Of a DNA stretch of 64,000 nucleotides, positions 9,041 to 17,708 are shown one piece after another. How positions within the stretch are numbered: the stretch's first letter is position 1; every line of letters starts with the position of its first letter. The position numbers and the translations under genes are program-made. Under the pieces are notes generated by a model. That model had not been told where the DNA came from. It made no database searches and saw nothing but the letters and a program-made list of their open reading frames with translations. The DNA is from JAZRYE01 sp045600585 (GTDB lineage: Bacteria > Bacillota_I > Bacilli_A > RFN20 > CAG-826). The stretch spans positions 62,001 through 126,000 of the forward strand of contig JAZRYE010000004.1 of the NCBI GenBank assembly GCA_045600585.1, given 5' to 3'.

Positions 9041-9064
9041 AAAAAAGTTCCTATTAATAGGAAC
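9041..9064 (-). terminator. T-box terminator of alaS
   Basis: On the minus strand GTTCCTA-TTAA-TAGGAAC (7-bp stem) is followed by six T, 14 bases before the Shine-Dalgarno. It lies just after the T-box sequence, where the competing terminator of a T-box leader belongs. Confidence 0.85.
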
Positions 9065-9240
9065 GAATTAACCGCGGTACCATCCTGATTCACCGACTAT
9101 TGTCGATGCTCTTACTTTCGTTATACGTCAACGTAACGGTGATGATTAGTCACAACAAGGGAAGTGGCCTACTTATCTATCTTTATGCCCTTTTCACCAC
9201 TAGACACTCGCTATTAAAGAATCAATAAACTTCTTTTCCG
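9041..9240 (-). promoter_or_regulatory. T-box leader controlling alaS
   Basis: The minus strand has the conserved core AGGATGGTACCGCGG (about 9086-9072), followed by a terminator. The UGGU of the bulge complements an ACCA tRNA end, which fits tRNA-Ala with discriminator A. Upstream are CACCG/CGGTG enclosing CGAC-AATA-GTCG and a CGTTAC/GTAacg hairpin, likely stem III region, and an AGTGG/CCACT pairing in the stem I region. I could not place the specifier with confidence; GCC at 9168-9166 is one Ala-codon candidate. Uncharged tRNA-Ala should favour readthrough into alaS. Confidence 0.9.
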
Positions 9241-9246
9241 ATTAGA

Positions 9247-9275
9247 ATTATATAGGATAACTTTATTTTAATAAA
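9247..9275 (-). promoter_or_regulatory. Promoter of the alaS T-box leader
   Basis: TATAAT (9252-9247) with TTTATT 17 bp upstream (9275-9270). The -35 lies in a CTTTATT/AATAAAG inverted repeat just after the mnmA stop. It would start the transcript right at the T-box. Confidence 0.55.
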
Positions 9276-9282
9276 GAGAAAT

Positions 9283-10416
9283 TTAAATATCTGTGCGTTT
9301 ACCATTTAAATATGTTGATTCAATAAGGCCACCACCAAGACATTTATTTCCATCATATAAGACAGCAGCTTGACCAGGAGTAACTGCTTTATAAGGCTCA
9401 TCAAATATTAATTCGATTCTATCTTCGCCCATGTAATGAATGGTAACTCCTTTGTCTTCTTGTCTATATCTAAATTTAGCATTTATGTGTTTTCCATCTT
9501 CAGGTTTTTTAGCATTGAAATTTAAATTTGTGACATAGCATTTATCACTGAATAAGTAATTATTTTCATCGCCAGACGCAACAAAAAGAATATTATTCTT
9601 TATATCTTTCTTTGCGACAAACCAACCTTTAGCAATTTCGCCATGAATGCCACCGATACCAAGTCCTTTTCTTTGACCAATTGTGTAATACATAGCGCCT
9701 TGATGAGTTCCTAAAATCTTGCCAGTTTCAATATCAACAATATTTCCTTTTTTAGCTGGTATATAATTCTTCAAAAATTCTCTAAAGTTTCTTTCACCAA
9801 TAAAACATACACCAGTGCTATCTTTTTTATCCATAACACTTTCTAGATCTAATTCGTGAGCTATTTTTCTAACTTCTGTTTTATCAATATCGCCTAATGG
9901 AAATAATGTATAAGAAAGTTGTCTTTGATCGATTTGTGATAAAAAATATGTTTGATCTTTGTTTTGGTCATAAGACTTACATAAATAAGCCACGCCATCT
10001 TCATCAATTCTTTTTGCATAATGACCCATTGCAATCATATCAAAACCATTTTTTAATGCAAAATCTAAAAATGGTCCAAATTTAATATATTTGTTGCAGA
10101 AAATATCAGGATTTGGAGTGCGTCCGCATGAATACTCTCTTATTAAATAAGAAAAAACATCATCCCAATATTCTTTAACATAATCAACTCTTAATAATTT
10201 GATGCCTAATTTTTCAGCAACTTTCGTTGCATCATCATAGTCCTTTTCTTGAGGACATTGATTGTTATTGATAGTTGGATTTCCTAAATAGTCATTGTTT
10301 GCTAATGCATCCCAGTTACGCATAAAACATGCAGTGACATCATGTCCTTGCTTCTGAAGTAAATATGCTGCAACAGCGGAATCAACTCCACCTGATAAAC
10401 CAATCAAGACTTTCAT
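9283..10416 (-). CDS. mnmA: tRNA-uridine 2-sulfurtransferase MnmA
   Basis: 377 residues beginning MKVLIGLSGGVDSAVAAYLL; SGGVDS (about 8-13) is the ATP-pyrophosphatase P-loop. The two catalytic cysteines are in RTPNPDIFCN and STGVCFIGER. It thiolates U34 of the tRNAs for Lys, Glu and Gln. It overlaps dtd by 4 bp, so the two are co-translated, and the alaS T-box follows. A DxD-like region and the C-terminal beta-barrel (PGQAAVLYDGNKCLGGG) are intact. Confidence 0.97.
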   Translation of the reverse strand: MKVLIGLSGGVDSAVAAYLLQKQGHDVTACFMRNWDALANNDYLGNPTINNNQCPQEKDYDDATKVAEKLGIKLLRVDYVKEYWDDVFSYLIREYSCGRTPNPDIFCNKYIKFGPFLDFALKNGFDMIAMGHYAKRIDEDGVAYLCKSYDQNKDQTYFLSQIDQRQLSYTLFPLGDIDKTEVRKIAHELDLESVMDKKDSTGVCFIGERNFREFLKNYIPAKKGNIVDIETGKILGTHQGAMYYTIGQRKGLGIGGIHGEIAKGWFVAKKDIKNNILFVASGDENNYLFSDKCYVTNLNFNAKKPEDGKHINAKFRYRQEDKGVTIHYMGEDRIELIFDEPYKAVTPGQAAVLYDGNKCLGGGLIESTYLNGKRTDI

Positions 10417-10868
10417 TTTAAAATATCCTTACTATCTAAAATTAATGTAAATGGACCATCGTTAATGGATTCAACCTTCATGTCAGCTCCGAAAATACCA
10501 GTTGATATTTGTTTGCCTGATTTCTCTTCTAATTGATTATTAAAATAATCATATAATAGTTCTGCATCATGAGGTTTCATTGCATTTATAAATGATGGTC
10601 TTCTTCCATGAGATACATCTGCATATAAAGTAAATTGACTGACTGACATAATGTCTCCATTAATATCTTGTAAAGAAATGTTGATCATTCCATGGTCATC
10701 AGGAAATATTCTTAAACCAAGAATTTTATCTACCATTTTGGATACAACTTCTTTATCATCACCATCAGTGAATCCAACCAACATACAAATTCCTCTTCCA
10801 ATTGAAGAAATGATTTTTCCTTTAATGGATACACTAGCTTTATCTACAGTTGTAACAATTACTCTCAT
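10413..10868 (-). CDS. dtd: D-aminoacyl-tRNA deacylase
   Basis: 151 residues with the two family motifs SQFTLYAD (about 77-84) and the Gly-cisPro motif NDGPFTLIL near the C-terminus. It removes D-amino acids and glycine wrongly attached to tRNA. No Shine-Dalgarno precedes the ATG; a TATAAT box ends nine bases upstream, suggesting a leaderless message. It is first of a dtd-mnmA operon and divergent from rarA. Confidence 0.96.
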   Translation of the reverse strand: MRVIVTTVDKASVSIKGKIISSIGRGICMLVGFTDGDDKEVVSKMVDKILGLRIFPDDHGMINISLQDINGDIMSVSQFTLYADVSHGRRPSFINAMKPHDAELLYDYFNNQLEEKSGKQISTGIFGADMKVESINDGPFTLILDSKDILK

Positions 10869-10877
10869 ATTGCAATT

Positions 10878-10912
10878 ATTATAAAGAAAAAAATATTAAA
10901 TTGATATATAAT
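10878..10912. promoter_or_regulatory. Divergent dtd and rarA -10 boxes
   Basis: TATAAT on the minus strand at 10883-10878 serves dtd (ATG at 10868). TATAAT on the plus strand at 10907-10912 serves rarA (ATG at 10926). The 57-bp gap holds no Shine-Dalgarno for either gene and no clear -35 box. Confidence 0.5.
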
Positions 10913-10925
10913 CAAATAGCAAATT

Positions 10926-12194
10926 ATGAATTTAAAACCTTTAGCATTTAGAGTTAGACCAGAATCGTTAGATGAAGTCATTGGCCAAAAACATTTAGTT
11001 GGCGAAGACGGATTCTTACGTAAATCAATTGAATCAGAGACAATGTTCTCTATTATTTTTTATGGTAATCCTGGATGCGGCAAGACTACTATTGCAGAAG
11101 CATATGCAACATCGATGAAGGTTAAGTATGTTAAACTAAATGCTGTTACTTCTAATAAAAATGATTTAGAAAATGCAATTAAGGAATGCTCAATGTTTGA
11201 TAGAGCGTTTATCATCATGGATGAGGTTCATAGATTAAACAAAGATAAACAAGATATTCTTTTACCATATATAGAAAACGGTTCTGTATATTTGCTTGGT
11301 ATGACAACTCAAAATCCTTATATGGCAATAAACAAAGCTATTAGATCTAGATGTCATTTATTAGAAGTTAAGCCATTATCAAATGAAGATATTGTTGATG
11401 GTCTTAAAAGAGCAATCAAGCATCCAAAAGGACTTAATAATAAATTTTCTTTTGATGACGATGCACTTGAATATATTTCTAAACTAACTGCTGGAGATAT
11501 GAGATATGCATTAAATTATTTAGAAGTTCTTTCAATTAATGCAAAGAATGGAAATATATCTTTAGATACAGCTAAAAAAGTGATCAAAGTTCCAAATTGG
11601 CAAATAGATCAAAATGAAGGCGAACATTATGACTCAGTTTCTGCTTTACAAAAATCTATTAGAGGCAGCGATGTTGATGCTGCTTTATATTATTTAGCTA
11701 GACTTTGCATCGTTGGTGATTTAGATAGTATTAAAAGAAGATTATTAGTAATTGCTTATGAAGATGTTGGTTTAGGAAATCCACAAGCAGTAGATAGAAC
11801 TTATCATGCATTAATGACGGCTGAAATGGTCGGATTCCCAGAAGCAATTATTCCTCTCGGCTTTGCTGTTTGCGATTTAGCATTATCTCCAAAAAGCAAA
11901 ACAACATGCCTAGGAATTGAAAATGCTATGGCGTATGCTGAAAAACATCCTTTGGATGTTATGGATTATCTTAAACTAACTCCAGTAAATGTCATGGAAG
12001 AAGACAAGTATCCATATGATAGACCTGATTTATGGGCAAAGATCCAATATCTTCCAGAAACAATTAAAAATATGCAGTTCTATGAGCCTAATCCTGATGC
12101 TAGTTCAAGCTATGAAAAAGCTATCAATGATAATTACTTAAAATTAAAAAGAATTAAAAGATCATCAAATCTAAGAGAACTAAAAAAGAAATAA
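10926..12194 (+). CDS. rarA: Replication-associated recombination protein RarA (MgsA)
   Basis: 422-residue AAA+ ATPase: Walker A YGNPGCGKTT (about 43-52), Walker B FIIMDEVHRLNKDKQ (about 96-110), sensor residues, and the C-terminal MgsA tetramerisation domain (YEDVGLGNPQAVDRTYHALM, then NPLDV-like HPLDVMDYLK). RarA acts at stalled replication forks. The start is ATG at 10926 with no Shine-Dalgarno and a short leader. Its start codes for a typical MNLKPLAFRVRPESLDEVIG. Confidence 0.96.
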   Translation: MNLKPLAFRVRPESLDEVIGQKHLVGEDGFLRKSIESETMFSIIFYGNPGCGKTTIAEAYATSMKVKYVKLNAVTSNKNDLENAIKECSMFDRAFIIMDEVHRLNKDKQDILLPYIENGSVYLLGMTTQNPYMAINKAIRSRCHLLEVKPLSNEDIVDGLKRAIKHPKGLNNKFSFDDDALEYISKLTAGDMRYALNYLEVLSINAKNGNISLDTAKKVIKVPNWQIDQNEGEHYDSVSALQKSIRGSDVDAALYYLARLCIVGDLDSIKRRLLVIAYEDVGLGNPQAVDRTYHALMTAEMVGFPEAIIPLGFAVCDLALSPKSKTTCLGIENAMAYAEKHPLDVMDYLKLTPVNVMEEDKYPYDRPDLWAKIQYLPETIKNMQFYEPNPDASSSYEKAINDNYLKLKRIKRSSNLRELKKK

Positions 12195-12225
12195 AAACAT
12201 TATCGTTAATTGTCGATAATGTTTT
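12194..12225. terminator. Bidirectional terminator between rarA and pdp
   Basis: AAAACATTATCG and CGATAATGTTTT form a 12-bp stem with an 8-nt loop. T-rich sequence follows on the plus strand (CTTTT) and the 3' arm itself ends in T on either strand, suiting the convergent genes. Confidence 0.8.
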
Positions 12226-12242
12226 CTTTTAATAATAAATTA

Positions 12243-13553
12243 TTACTTTTCAATAATTTCACGGATTACCGGTGAAGAAATTACTTTTTCATCAGTGATG
12301 ACGAATGTATTTTTAATATCATTTATGATTGGGGCTACAACAGAATCTTCTTTATTTGTATAGCATGTTGCTAATAGATCGCCTTTTTTGACATAATCTC
12401 CAACTTTTTTATTTAGTAAAATACCGGCAGACATATCAATAATATCTTCTAAGGTTTCTCTTCCTCCACCGAGCTTCATTGAGTTAACTCCGATAGATAA
12501 AGCATTTAAAGATTTAATATAGCCTTCTTTATCAGTTCTAATTTCATGAATGTTTTTACTTATTTCTAATAACTCTGGATGATGAATGTAGTTTAAGTCT
12601 CCGCCTTGGGCTTCTACCATTAAACAGAATTTTTCAAACGCTTTTCCATTGGCAATATTTTCTTCAAGCATCTTTCTTGCTTGATCTCTATCTTTTGCTA
12701 CTTTTGCTTGAACTAGCATGATAGAACCGCAAGCAAAGCATAATTCCATTAAATCTTTTGGACCTTTTCCTTGTAATGCTGCAATTGCTTCTTTGACTTC
12801 TAATGAATTACCAATTGCGTTCCCTAATGGTTCGCTCATATCACTTAATACTGCGATTGTATTTCTTCCAAGCTCATTTCCAATTTCCACCATTGTGTGT
12901 GCTAGTTCACGAGCACTATTCATATTTTTCATGAAAGCACCTTCGCCAACAGTAACATCTAATAAGATTGCATCACTACCTGATGCTAGTTTTTTAGACA
13001 TAACACTAGAAGCAATTAATGGAATTGATTCAACAGTGCCAGTTACGTCTCTTAGTGCATAAAGCTTTTTATCAGCAGGAACTAGTGATTTGGTCTGCCC
13101 AGCTACAGCAATACCAATTTTATTGACTTGATCGATAAATCTTTGACCTTCAATTGATACTGTTAATCCTGGAATTGATTCTAATTTATCTAATGTTCCA
13201 CCTGTATGGCCTAAGCCTCTACCTGATAATTTAGCCAATTTAGCTCCACAAGAAGCAACCATTGGTCCTAAAACTAAAGTAGTTTTATCACCAACACCAC
13301 CAGTAGAATGTTTATCGACTTTTATTCCTTTAATAGCGGAAAGATCCATGACTTCACCACTATGTTCCATTACATCCGTTAATATAGATACTTCTTTTTT
13401 TGTCATCCCTTTAAATAGAATTGCCATATTCATAGCAGCGCTTTGATAATCTGGAACAATTCCAGAAACATAATTATCTATCCAGAATTTAATTTCTTCT
13501 TTTGATAATTCATTACCTTGTCTTTTTTTGATAATCAAATCTACCATTCGCAT
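12243..13553 (-). CDS. pdp: Pyrimidine-nucleoside phosphorylase
   Basis: 436 residues; glycosyltransferase-3 fold with phosphate-binding STGGVGDKTT (about 83-92), the signature KLSGRGLGHTGGTLDKLES (about 108-126), and a C-terminal domain with the KLGGGRE segment. It splits uridine or thymidine with phosphate to a base and (deoxy)ribose-1-phosphate, for salvage or carbon. It stands alone with its own extended -10 promoter and a GAGGT ribosome-binding site. Pdp and DeoA cannot be told apart safely by eye; length and motifs fit Bacilli Pdp. Confidence 0.93.
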   Translation of the reverse strand: MRMVDLIIKKRQGNELSKEEIKFWIDNYVSGIVPDYQSAAMNMAILFKGMTKKEVSILTDVMEHSGEVMDLSAIKGIKVDKHSTGGVGDKTTLVLGPMVASCGAKLAKLSGRGLGHTGGTLDKLESIPGLTVSIEGQRFIDQVNKIGIAVAGQTKSLVPADKKLYALRDVTGTVESIPLIASSVMSKKLASGSDAILLDVTVGEGAFMKNMNSARELAHTMVEIGNELGRNTIAVLSDMSEPLGNAIGNSLEVKEAIAALQGKGPKDLMELCFACGSIMLVQAKVAKDRDQARKMLEENIANGKAFEKFCLMVEAQGGDLNYIHHPELLEISKNIHEIRTDKEGYIKSLNALSIGVNSMKLGGGRETLEDIIDMSAGILLNKKVGDYVKKGDLLATCYTNKEDSVVAPIINDIKNTFVITDEKVISSPVIREIIEK

Positions 13554-13571
13554 AAGAAATACCTCACTATG

Positions 13572-13577
13572 ATTATA
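13572..13577 (-). promoter_or_regulatory. pdp promoter, extended -10
   Basis: TGATATAAT on the minus strand is an extended -10 (TGnTATAAT), about 18 bases before the pdp ATG. No -35 is seen, as is usual for this promoter type. Confidence 0.6.
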
Positions 13578-13632
13578 TCATAAATTCATTTTACTATATG
13601 TTTTATTGACTAAATAGTCTAAACTATTAAAT

Positions 13633-14907
13633 ATGAATTTCAAAGATAATTTATTAGAATATTTATCAGAAAACGAAACAGCGTCTTTACTAAATTCATT
13701 AAATGAAATTGATAAGCATGCAGTTTTATTAAATTTAGAAAAAATGAATGATGAAACGTTCCTAAATTTATATCCAAACTGCACTAAGCATCCAATTGTT
13801 CCACACGCGTATTTATATAATAAAGATGAATATGAATTAGGTAAGTCCATCTATTATGATTTAGGTTGCTTTTATATACAAGAACCATCGGCAATGTTAG
13901 TTAGTTATTATTTAAATCCTGTTCCAGGCGATATTGTTTTAGATATGTGTGCTGCTCCAGGTGGCAAAAGTATGCAGGCCGCAATGCTTTTAAAAGATAA
14001 AGGTGTAATTATCTCTAATGATTTATCCTCATCAAGAATTGGGGCTGTTAGAGAAAATGCTGAAAGAATGGGACTTGGAAATTTACTTATAGTAAATAAT
14101 GATTTTTCCAAAATATATAAAAATTATTTAAATTATTTCGACAAAATTATATTAGATGCACCATGTTCTGGGTCTGGCATGTTTAGAAAAGATGATGAAG
14201 TTAAAAACGACTGGACTTATGAGAAGGTTTTAAAATTCCAAGGAATTCAAAAAGAATTAATTGATATAGCTTATCAGATGCTCAAACCTGGTGGAACAAT
14301 GATTTATTCAACTTGTTCTTTTTCAAAAGAAGAAGATGAAGATGTTATTGAGTACTTATGTTCACTATATCAATGCGAAATTTTGCCATTAGAGGATAAG
14401 CTCTTTTATAACGGAAAATATGGTGTTCATTTATTCCCTTATTTATTTCCTGGTGAAGGACACTATATGTGCCCAATTAAAAAGCCGGGTATTCTTTCAC
14501 AAGCTGAGACTATAAATAAAAAGAATTCTCAATTTGACAAATTATTAAATTTAAATTCATTTTCACATACGAATGTTGTCAAGTTTGGCGATTATCTTTT
14601 TTCACTTCCATTTGAAGTAAAGACTAAGGGGTTAAATATTGTTCGATACGGTTTAAAAATTGGTGAAATTTCAGGATCAATATTAAAATACGATTACCAT
14701 TTCTCTCATTACATCAAGGAATTTTATAACGAATGCGAAATTAATGATGAACAAATAGTCAAATATTTCAACGGAGAATCGTTTGAAAAAGAGAGCCATC
14801 AAGGATTCGTTTTGGTTAAGTATCAAAACATTAATGTCGACATTGCAAAAAGCGTTTCAAACACTATTAAAAACAAATTGCCAAAAGGTTTAAGAAGACA
14901 TTTTTGA
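13633..14907 (+). CDS. RsmF/NOL1-NOP2-sun family rRNA cytosine methyltransferase
   Basis: 424 residues. S-adenosylmethionine-binding DMCAAPGGKSMQA (about 100-112), catalytic motif IV LDAPCSGSGMFRKD and motif VI STCSFSKEEDED give the paired cysteines of m5C methyltransferases. A C-terminal extension of about 130 residues, ending in a PUA/RsmF-like segment (GLNIVRYGLKIGEI), resembles RsmF-type enzymes of Gram-positives. The likely target is 16S or 23S rRNA; which base cannot be said. No Shine-Dalgarno precedes the ATG; inverted repeats lie directly upstream. Confidence 0.9.
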   Translation: MNFKDNLLEYLSENETASLLNSLNEIDKHAVLLNLEKMNDETFLNLYPNCTKHPIVPHAYLYNKDEYELGKSIYYDLGCFYIQEPSAMLVSYYLNPVPGDIVLDMCAAPGGKSMQAAMLLKDKGVIISNDLSSSRIGAVRENAERMGLGNLLIVNNDFSKIYKNYLNYFDKIILDAPCSGSGMFRKDDEVKNDWTYEKVLKFQGIQKELIDIAYQMLKPGGTMIYSTCSFSKEEDEDVIEYLCSLYQCEILPLEDKLFYNGKYGVHLFPYLFPGEGHYMCPIKKPGILSQAETINKKNSQFDKLLNLNSFSHTNVVKFGDYLFSLPFEVKTKGLNIVRYGLKIGEISGSILKYDYHFSHYIKEFYNECEINDEQIVKYFNGESFEKESHQGFVLVKYQNINVDIAKSVSNTIKNKLPKGLRRHF

Positions 14908-14931
14908 TGTTTTGAAAATATTTTATACTTG

Positions 14932-14953
14932 TATTACTTAATAAAAAGTAATA
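14932..14953. terminator. AT-rich inverted repeat between rsmF-like gene and lipoprotein gene
   Basis: TATTACTT and AAGTAATA pair around a 6-nt loop, followed by GTATTTTC. It could be a weak terminator of the methyltransferase gene or an operator near the lipoprotein promoter; TATACT (14924-14929) beside it is a possible -10 box. Confidence 0.4.
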
Positions 14954-15000
14954 GTATTTTCTCAATTAATTTAATCTAATGAAAGGAGAAATTTACTATT

Positions 15001-16674
15001 ATGAAAAACAATTTAGTTAAATTATTAGCCGTTGGTGCATTAATTGCTTCATTGAGCGCATGTGGTGGTAAAAAAGGTCCTAGCGAAGAATCTAAGGAAC
15101 AGCCTAAAGTTGTTACTATTGATGAATTTTATGAAGTTGACTTCGATGAAGAGACATTTGATGTTAGCGCACCACTTGATGGACAATTAGTTACACTTGA
15201 GGACCACATATTAGTCGGCTATCACGGAAGAACAGTTTATACTTCTTACACAGATGGCGATTATTTACAAAACTTACATGGTATTGAATTCCGTTTAGCA
15301 GAAGGTTTTGAATTTGATTGGGCTACTGCACAAAGAGACATCGTTGATGTTACAGGCCGTGTTTCATTCGAAGATGGTGTTTGCGTTTTAAATGATGCAA
15401 CATATGTTGTTAAAACAGAAGGTGTTTATAACAAAACAAAACAAGAATGGAATAACCCAGCTTATTATTGGCCTGCAAAATACATGACAAGACCTTATTG
15501 GGATCAATTTACAAGTGATTACAACTTGCACTCTGTTATCTCTGAAGGCAAATTCCAAGTAGCAACTGCTCCAACTTGGGCTGACGGACAAGATACAACA
15601 TTTTATGTTGTTTTCCCTGGCGAAGACCCTGATGTTGAAAACTATGACAATTTATGTCCGATTAAAGTTACAGTTCCTGCTGATTTAGTTCCAGCAAAAC
15701 GTACAGCTATCAAGAAAGTTTTGGACACAATTGACGTTGGTGAATACTTCTATTCTCTCTTTATCTTCAATGATTCTTTAGATGGCATGGGCATTATGCT
15801 TGAAAACGTATGGGGTGCTGGTTACATCGAAAAAACAACTAAAGTTAACATTATTAAAACTTGGGAAGATGTAGCTAAGAAAGTTAAAGGCATGTACGCT
15901 GTTGATATTCCAGACTTCGGCATTGATGAATTCGCATTATCTTATTCAGTTAATACTGATTTATGGGAGCAACCATTAACAAAAGTCTGGTCAGATCCAA
16001 CTCAATTAGGATTTGGTGAAGATGAAATTGCTAACTGGGCATTCACAGATTATATTGTCAACTTTGCTGCTGCTAAGAAAGGTGATGCTATCGATGCATT
16101 CGAAGCAAAAATGACTTCAGCTGGATTCATTTCTGGAGGCATTCAAGATGATACTCAAGTTTGGGTCAAGGTTGAAGGCGAAGGTGAAGATGAAGTTGAA
16201 ACAGCAGTTGTTTATGAATTCATGAACGCTACAAACATTGAATTCTACTATCTCGCTTTAAGAGGTGAAGGTCCTGAAAAACCAGCATATGATCAACTTT
16301 TAGCTAAATTCGGCGCTACATTATTAGATCTAATCGCTGAAGGAGAATTCACTCCAGAATCAGTTTTGAAAGATTATGTCAATTTCCATGAACAAATTGG
16401 TTATTACATCAATATTGGTTTTGGTACAGCGGTTTCTGTAAAAAGTTTACAGGATGGAGTATTAAATGTACTTAGCAAAACAGGATACCAAAACATTTCT
16501 GATGGATTCCAACCTTATCAAGAAGGAAACGGAGGATATGCATGGTATGTAGATGAAGATGTTGAAGAAATTGTTGCCGAAACAACCATTTATGAAGTCG
16601 AGGTATTTACTAATTCTCAAGGTTCAACAGCATTATTCATGGTTGCTTTCCCAGCTTCCGATATCATGAACTAA
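15001..16674 (+). CDS. Lipoprotein of unknown function
   Basis: 557 residues starting with a lipoprotein signal: a Lys-bearing N-terminus, a hydrophobic stretch and lipobox LSAC with Cys at 21, then a Gly/Lys/Glu-rich linker. The mature part is acidic, rich in Tyr, Trp and Phe, with no membrane segment. I recognise no family or catalytic motif. Residues about 60-220 look beta-rich; about 225-555 contain repeated segments of similar composition (for example FVDY/YYLAL-type aromatic runs). A strong GAAAGGAG precedes the ATG and it has its own terminator, so it is an isolated, probably well-expressed surface protein. Confidence 0.85.
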   Translation: MKNNLVKLLAVGALIASLSACGGKKGPSEESKEQPKVVTIDEFYEVDFDEETFDVSAPLDGQLVTLEDHILVGYHGRTVYTSYTDGDYLQNLHGIEFRLAEGFEFDWATAQRDIVDVTGRVSFEDGVCVLNDATYVVKTEGVYNKTKQEWNNPAYYWPAKYMTRPYWDQFTSDYNLHSVISEGKFQVATAPTWADGQDTTFYVVFPGEDPDVENYDNLCPIKVTVPADLVPAKRTAIKKVLDTIDVGEYFYSLFIFNDSLDGMGIMLENVWGAGYIEKTTKVNIIKTWEDVAKKVKGMYAVDIPDFGIDEFALSYSVNTDLWEQPLTKVWSDPTQLGFGEDEIANWAFTDYIVNFAAAKKGDAIDAFEAKMTSAGFISGGIQDDTQVWVKVEGEGEDEVETAVVYEFMNATNIEFYYLALRGEGPEKPAYDQLLAKFGATLLDLIAEGEFTPESVLKDYVNFHEQIGYYINIGFGTAVSVKSLQDGVLNVLSKTGYQNISDGFQPYQEGNGGYAWYVDEDVEEIVAETTIYEVEVFTNSQGSTALFMVAFPASDIMN

Positions 16675-16724
16675 ATTCATACATATTAACTATATAAGGG
16701 GCTGTTCAAAAACTCATGGTAAAT

Positions 16725-16749
16725 GAGGAATTGAACTCCTCTTTTTATT
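16725..16749 (+). terminator. Terminator of the lipoprotein gene
   Basis: GAGGA and TCCTC pair around ATTGAAC, followed by TTTTTATTT. An overlapping alternative, CTCAT/ATGAG, lies just upstream. Confidence 0.6.
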
Positions 16750-16922
16750 TGTCTTCACTTTTATTAATAACTTCTAAACTAATGAGCAATCATAAATTCT
16801 TCAAAAGCCTTCTTTTAGTATTTTTTTCATTTTTATATTAAATTTTCTCCCATTTTTGATAATCTTTTTGTATAAAAAAGGTAATTCTTGCTCGCCTATA
16901 GGTTTTCGAACAATTCTTTTAT

Positions 16923-16947
16923 AAAAAATAAAAGTGGATTGCTCCGC
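16923..16947 (-). terminator. Possible plsC terminator
   Basis: On the minus strand GCGGA-GCAA-TCCAC has four matched pairs and one mismatch, followed by TTTTATTTTTT, two bases after the plsC stop. Confidence 0.4.
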
Positions 16948-16949
16948 TA

Positions 16950-17699
16950 TTATTTCATTAATTCGTTATATTGTTTTCTTAATTTATAAGTGATTTCTTT
17001 TTGAACCTGATCTCTACATAAATGAGCTAATTCTTCTGTTGATATGTTTTGATAATCATTAGGATTAATAGGTTTCAAGAAAGATATAAAGACATGATAT
17101 TTTTTAAATCTAGGTTTAGATTTTAAAGGTGATTGAGAACCATAAATAGCAATTGGAATGATTGGTACTCCTGCTTTTGTTGGGGCTCTAAATGTACCAG
17201 GATGGAAATCCCTCATTTTACATAAAGGATCTTTATTCCTTGTTCCTTCTGGATAAATCAACCAGCTCTTCTCTTGATTCTTCAATGTTTTTTGAACATC
17301 CATCATTACTTTTAGAGATTGCTTTAAATCATCTCTATCCATAAATTTGCCGTCCATAGCAAGGAATACTTTTGCAACAAATGGCATTTTTTCTATTTCT
17401 TTTTTAGCTACTACTGCGGTTTCTTGCTTAATTAATGGAAGAGTAGGAAGAGGATCAAAAGCAGATAAGTGATTTGAAACAAAACAAACACGTTGTTGCT
17501 CTGGAATATTTTCTAATCCTTCCGCGTGAACAATTACATCTAATTTTTCAACTACCTTACCTATTAATGTAGTGGCTTTTTGATATCTTAAAGATAATGG
17601 ATATTTTTCTGGATGTTTTGCGTATTTATTCATCCAGGAAAAATAACTTCCAATAATTTTAGGACCTACTGTTAATACTGGTTTTAAATATCTTCCCAT
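16950..17699 (-). CDS. plsC: 1-acyl-sn-glycerol-3-phosphate acyltransferase
   Basis: 249 residues with the acyltransferase motifs NHLSAFDPLP (about 76-85; the NHxSxxD type) and YPEGTRNKD (about 149-157), followed by PIIPIAIYG. It makes phosphatidic acid from lysophosphatidate at the inner face of the membrane. It follows pulA by 9 bp and is the last gene of the ftsK-pulA-plsC series. AAAGGT lies ten or so bases before the ATG. Confidence 0.92.
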   Translation of the reverse strand: MGRYLKPVLTVGPKIIGSYFSWMNKYAKHPEKYPLSLRYQKATTLIGKVVEKLDVIVHAEGLENIPEQQRVCFVSNHLSAFDPLPTLPLIKQETAVVAKKEIEKMPFVAKVFLAMDGKFMDRDDLKQSLKVMMDVQKTLKNQEKSWLIYPEGTRNKDPLCKMRDFHPGTFRAPTKAGVPIIPIAIYGSQSPLKSKPRFKKYHVFISFLKPINPNDYQNISTEELAHLCRDQVQKEITYKLRKQYNELMK

Positions 17700-17708
17700 A
17701 TCTTTAAT

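Larger units (their letters stand above)
16675..16949. other. 275-bp gene-free stretch, possible decayed mobile element
   Basis: No credible reading frame lies here. It holds the lipoprotein terminator, the plsC terminator and an imperfect inverted repeat TGTTCAAAAAC (16703-16713) / GTTTTCGAACA (16902-16912), matching at 10 of 11 bases with one substitution. The left copy is preceded by GGGGC and resembles some insertion-sequence ends. GAGCAATC (16784-16791) also recurs inverted at 16938-16945. Confidence 0.35.
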
